Source: DATFXF01 sp035258565 (lineage in GTDB: Bacteria > Acidobacteriota > Terriglobia > Acidiferrales > UBA7541). From it: a stretch of 8,161 bases of DNA. Numbering within the stretch: position 1 is the stretch's first letter; the number at the start of each line of letters is the position of its first letter. Location: assembly GCA_035258565.1 (NCBI GenBank), contig DATFXF010000324.1, positions 1 through 8,161 on the forward strand, given 5' to 3'. This document shows, piece by piece, positions 5,828-8,161 of this stretch. The notes below the pieces were generated by a model that saw only the letters and a program-made list of their open reading frames with translations, was not told the origin of the DNA and did not search any database. Made by a program: the position numbers and the translations under genes.

Positions 5828-6643
5828 ATGAAGCGTCTGATGGTCAGGACTGGGTTTGCACTACTTCTGTTGTCCCCAGAGTCTCGCGCGCAATCGGGAG
5901 CCGTAACTCCTCATGTGGATGCGAGTCACGCGTCTCAAGCGAGTTGCATAATCTTAAAGCGTATGGGACGCATGGATCGCACTAAAAGTCGGCTGTACTC
6001 CTTGGGCTTAAGCGGAAAGCAGTTTCGATATGTCGAAGGCAAACTGCCTGAGGGATTCTCTTTCCACGGTAAAATGACCGAGCACGACGTGCGCAATTTG
6101 CAGGCGCGCGGCGTCCAAGTCCTTGTCCTGGAATCACATTACACATCCGAGGATTTGCAAGAAGCCCGAGGGGACTGCCGCAGCGAAATCGGCAAAAAGC
6201 CGAATCCAGCGGAAGCGAAAGCGAAAGTGCCGCCTGCACCAGCACCCGCGTCCGTTGCCAGCTCTCCAGCACCGACCCCGAGCGCGCCCGCACCGAACCC
6301 GCCCGCACCAAAGCCATCTGCACCGAAGCCACCCACAGTCAAGACCCCCACGCTTGATAAGCTGCCCGCGGCCAAGGCGCCCACACCTGATGCAGCTGAC
6401 CCTCCGTCTTCGACCGGTACCACCGATGCAGCGCTAGTCGACGTTTCCTCTACTCCAGCTGGAGCGGACATCTACATCGACGAGCACTTCTTCGGTCGTA
6501 CTCCTGCAACCACGATCATCCTAATGCCGGGAGATCACAGGATCGCAGTTAAGAAGAGGGGATTTGTTGCATGGCAGAAAAAGTTGAACCTGCCAAGCGG
6601 CCCCACGAATGTCAATGCGCAGCTTCTCCCCAAGGGAAAATAG
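5828..6643 (+). CDS. Secreted PEGA-domain protein with Pro/Ala-rich linker
   Basis: This is a 271-residue protein with three parts. Residues 1-22 look like a short signal peptide ('MVRTGFALLLLSPESRAQ'). Residues about 52-117 form a small globular region ('SRLYSLGLSGKQFRYVEG', 'MTEHDVRNLQARGVQVLVLE') that I cannot place in a family. Residues 127-200 are a disordered linker dominated by Pro, Ala, Lys and Ser. Residues 204-268 are a PEGA domain (PF08308): 'VDVSSTPAGADIYIDEHFFG' and 'TP', then 'MPGDHRIAVKKRGFVAW', with the typical P-x-GA-x-(I/V)-x-(I/V)-D and G-x-TP pattern. PEGA domains are common in bacterial surface or periplasmic proteins; the ligand is unknown. The Pro-rich linker may span the envelope or peptidoglycan (inference). 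It is monocistronic; no clear terminator is visible in the 73 nt before the opposing pseudogene. Confidence 0.85.
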   Translation: MKRLMVRTGFALLLLSPESRAQSGAVTPHVDASHASQASCIILKRMGRMDRTKSRLYSLGLSGKQFRYVEGKLPEGFSFHGKMTEHDVRNLQARGVQVLVLESHYTSEDLQEARGDCRSEIGKKPNPAEAKAKVPPAPAPASVASSPAPTPSAPAPNPPAPKPSAPKPPTVKTPTLDKLPAAKAPTPDAADPPSSTGTTDAALVDVSSTPAGADIYIDEHFFGRTPATTIILMPGDHRIAVKKRGFVAWQKKLNLPSGPTNVNAQLLPKGK

Positions 6644-6716
6644 GGCGCGGCGAGCTTGACCGCTAGGCACGGACAGCCCGGGAGGTGCGTCTGAGCGCCG
6701 GGAAATGAAGCATACC

Positions 6717-7222
6717 CTACGAAACGCGCACAACCGTAATCGACTTGAGCATCCTCACCGAGCGTGCGGGACGCTTTCGTGAGGCGCTACAATTTTAAAA
6801 GGTCCTTCTTTCGCGGCCAGCGCTGCGCCATCCAGGGTGTCCGCCACGATTGCTTCCGAGTCGAGGAGTGTCCAGTTCAGCCAGAGAGAAAACCACTTTA
6901 TAACCATCCTCGGCTTCGGCGACAACCTACGTAGCCATTGCCTGCCCCTTAAGCTGCTCGTGCTGCGGGACCCCTGCTCTGCGAACAGTTCTTCCAACGG
7001 CACACCTTCATAGACCTCCGTCTTCTTGTTGTACGGGTTCAGGACCGACAGGGTCTTCCGCGGCATCTTCTTCAAGTCTGTCACGGTGAGTGTAAGAGGT
7101 GAGGAAACGGCGCCATTGATTTTCAGCTCTGCGTTGTTTGTGGTGCTTTGCGCATGCGTCAAGCGACAAAGCTCGGTGAAAAAGACGAGCAGTATCGGAA
7201 TGAGCCCGACGGGGCGACGCAC
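6717..7222 (-). pseudogene. Secreted molybdopterin-oxidoreductase-like protein (PF00174-type, no Mo-ligand Cys), multiply frameshifted
   Basis: The first 80 residues are intact: a signal peptide ending 'LTHA', then 'AELKINGAVSSPLTLTVTDL', 'KKMPRKTLSVLNPYNKKTEV' and 'YEGVPLEELF'. Near 6978-6979 one base is missing and the family sequence continues in another frame ('AGVPQHEQLKGQAMAT', TAG, 'VVAEAEDGYKVVFSLAELD'). At about 6869 it returns to the first frame ('LLDSEAIVADTLDGAALAAK', 'GPFKIVAPHE'). At 6775-6777 an A is missing, and the end ('KRPARSVRMLKSITVVRVS') is read in a third frame to TAG at 6717. The TAG at 6929-6927 replaces an expected Tyr codon. The uninterrupted frame (7222-6755) would encode a scrambled 155-residue protein. 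At the position of the sulfite-oxidase Cys there is no Cys even in the reconstruction. The GTG start is 9 nt after the TOBE gene's stop, implying one transcript. Confidence 0.85.
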
Positions 7223-7231
7223 GACGAGCTG

Positions 7232-7437
7232 TCAGTCTTTTTCCAGCATGACTTCGGTGGATTTGATGATCGCCGAAACCGTGTCGCCTACTTTCAGTTT
7301 CATCTCCTCGGCACTCCGCCTGGTAATGACGCTTTCAATCCGATTGTCGCCAACTTTCACCGCCACATGGGCCATGACGCCGCTGAGTTGCAGTTCAACG
7401 ATCTTTCCTGGAAGACGGTTCCGCGCCGATAGGTCAT
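7232..7437 (-). pseudogene. Mop/TOBE-type molybdate-binding protein with a frameshift after the start codon
   Basis: In one minus-strand frame the sequence reads 'LSARNRLPGKIVELQLSG', 'VMAHVAVKVGDNRIES', 'VITRRSAEEMKLKVGDTV', 'SAIIKSTEVMLEKD' and TGA. This is a complete single TOBE/Mop domain of the kind that binds molybdate or tungstate oxyanions as an oligomer in the cytoplasm (molbindins, ModE and ModC C-termini). No ATG, GTG or TTG starts that frame near the domain edge. An ATG at 7437-7435 lies one frame off; adding one A after ATGA gives 'MNLSARNRLPGK', the usual start of this family, and a 68-residue protein. AAGGA lies 9 nt before that ATG. I therefore read a one-base deletion at codon 2 of an otherwise perfect gene. 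It heads a pair with the oxidoreductase-like pseudogene. Confidence 0.8.
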
Positions 7438-7548
7438 AGGCAGCTATCCTTCCCAGGTCCGCTTCTGGTCCACTTTGAACCAGGGCTGTAGTCGAGGGAC
7501 GCGCAGGTTCTACGCAACGTCGTCTCGCCGGAGCAACAGAATACAGCG

Positions 7549-7983
7549 TTACGAATCGTTACGTAAATACGATTCTAATTGACTCGTTCCGGCGCGATTA
7601 CCTTGGGATGGTTCGGGCATCAAGCCCTTCAATGTCTGAACCAATTTTGACAACCCGTCTTGTTTGGTGATGACCGCATCGAACCCAGTTGCTGGACCCA
7701 CCGGGTTTTCCAGGTCCAGTGAGGTGAAACCGACGACCTTGATTTGGGGCAGCTTGCTGCGCAGGAGCGAGGCCACCTCGACGCTGTCGGAAATAGGCGC
7801 GGGCAGGTGGAGGAGTATCAGGTCACAACGGGACGCCGTCGCTTTCCTGATGGCGGACAGGGCATCTTCCACCTCGTCGCAAACCTGGTAAGGAGTTGTC
7901 GCTTCGATGAAATCCCGAATTGCACCGCGCACGGCGGTACTGTGGTCAACAACAAGGAGTCAGGGTCTGCGCGCACGAGTCAT
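7549..7983 (-). pseudogene. Single-domain response-regulator-like (pseudo-receiver) protein with an early in-frame stop
   Basis: From ATG at 7983 the frame encodes 'MTRARRP', a TGA (7962-7960), then 'LLVVDHSTAVRGAIRDFIEA' and the rest of a receiver fold to TAA at 7549. With the TGA counted as one residue the length is 144, a normal single receiver domain with no output domain. The TGA may be a C-to-T change of a CGA Arg codon. The next start, GTG at 7932, would give 127 residues lacking strand beta-1 and the acidic pocket. In the reconstruction, Asp13 remains but its usual acidic neighbour is Val12; the phospho-acceptor position is His59 ('LILLHLPAP'); Thr87 ('GFTS') and Lys107 ('VITKQD') are kept. 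It was therefore probably not phosphorylated even when intact. The lineage is LuxR/NarL-like ('LPQIKVVGFTS'). No clear SD precedes the ATG. Whether it regulated the neighbouring molybdenum pair is unknown; the gap is 111 nt. Confidence 0.75.
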
Positions 7984-8058
7984 AGGAAACCAGAAACTAC
8001 TACGGCACGTCGCGAAATATAATACGGAAATGTGTCCTTTTCTGTTTTGAAGTGTGTC

Positions 8059-8137
8059 TAATCGAACGAAAACCCCCGTGTAGATTATGCATTGCAGCAA
8101 GGATTTCTGGCTGTTTAGATCTCCTAATTGCCGATTA
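8059..8137. repeat. Cluster of TAATC/GATTA half-sites upstream of the receiver pseudogene
   Basis: TAATC at 8059-8063 and GATTA at 8083-8087 form an inverted pair; TAAT 8125-8128 and ATTA 8134-8137 form a tighter one with a 5-nt spacer (TAATTGCCGATTA). CTCCT 8121-8125 and AGGAG 8143-8147 flank the second. These could be binding sites of a dimeric regulator for the minus-strand gene at 7983 or for a gene to the right of the window. The half-sites are short and AT-rich, so chance is possible. The remaining intergenic DNA (7984-8161) shows an AT-rich tract at 8015-8023 and no gene. Confidence 0.25.
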
Positions 8138-8161
8138 TGGCCAGGAGTGCAAAAAAAGAGT

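Noticed and set aside
7232..7437. Programmed frameshifting at the start of the TOBE gene
   Set aside because: There is no slippery heptamer or downstream pseudoknot-like element, and the adjacent gene is plainly broken by ordinary indels.
7960..7962. Selenocysteine or other recoding of the TGA in the receiver-like gene
   Set aside because: The codon lies before strand beta-1, not at a catalytic site, and no SECIS-like hairpin is evident directly downstream; an Arg-to-stop mutation is simpler.
1..8161. tRNA, rRNA, CRISPR array, insertion sequence, phage or defence genes
   Set aside because: No tRNA-like cloverleaf with conserved TTCGA arm, no regular repeat-spacer pattern, and no transposase, integrase or nuclease motif was seen in either strand.

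Overview
The window looks like a chromosomal segment of a soil-type Acidobacteriota. This is inferred from the gene families, not from a marker gene: a FecR/DUF6600-like secreted protein with a Gly-rich tail, a PEGA protein with a Pro/Ala linker, a 'FCPECRALYRPG' zinc-ribbon membrane protein and a secreted HExxE protein. No rRNA, tRNA, CRISPR array, transposase or phage gene is visible. Most of the window is single-gene units facing in varied directions.

Layout. Positions 2-652 (+) hold the 3' part of a molybdopterin-dependent (sulfite-oxidase-fold) oxidoreductase. It converges, with a 4-nt gap, on a small zinc-ribbon/two-TM protein (657-1100, -), which is preceded in the same frame by a startless 51-codon ORF (1107-1262, -). 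After a structured leader comes a large secreted FecR-domain protein (1481-3934, +) that closes with a strong intrinsic terminator. A secreted HExxE-motif protein (4218-5261, -) follows, with its own terminator, a strong Shine-Dalgarno (SD) and a plausible promoter. A 566-nt non-coding stretch (5262-5827) separates it from a PEGA-domain protein (5828-6643, +).

The right end (6717-7983, -) is the most unusual part. Three consecutive genes are all broken by small lesions. A receiver-like protein (7549-7983) has an in-frame TGA at codon 8 and lacks the phospho-acceptor Asp. A molybdenum-binding TOBE/Mop-domain protein (7232-7437) appears to have lost one base directly after its ATG. A secreted molybdopterin-oxidoreductase-like protein (6717-7222), coupled to it by a 9-nt gap, has at least three frame changes and a TAG. 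The last two genes form a recognisable molybdenum-related pair. Their reading frames can be reconstructed by eye, so the lesions are either recent decay or uncorrected sequencing/assembly errors.

Intact genes suggest mostly envelope/periplasmic functions: four have signal peptides or membrane segments. I found no clearly new multi-gene system. The best leads are the damaged molybdenum pair, the structured leader of the FecR gene, and the unexplained non-coding block at 5262-5827.
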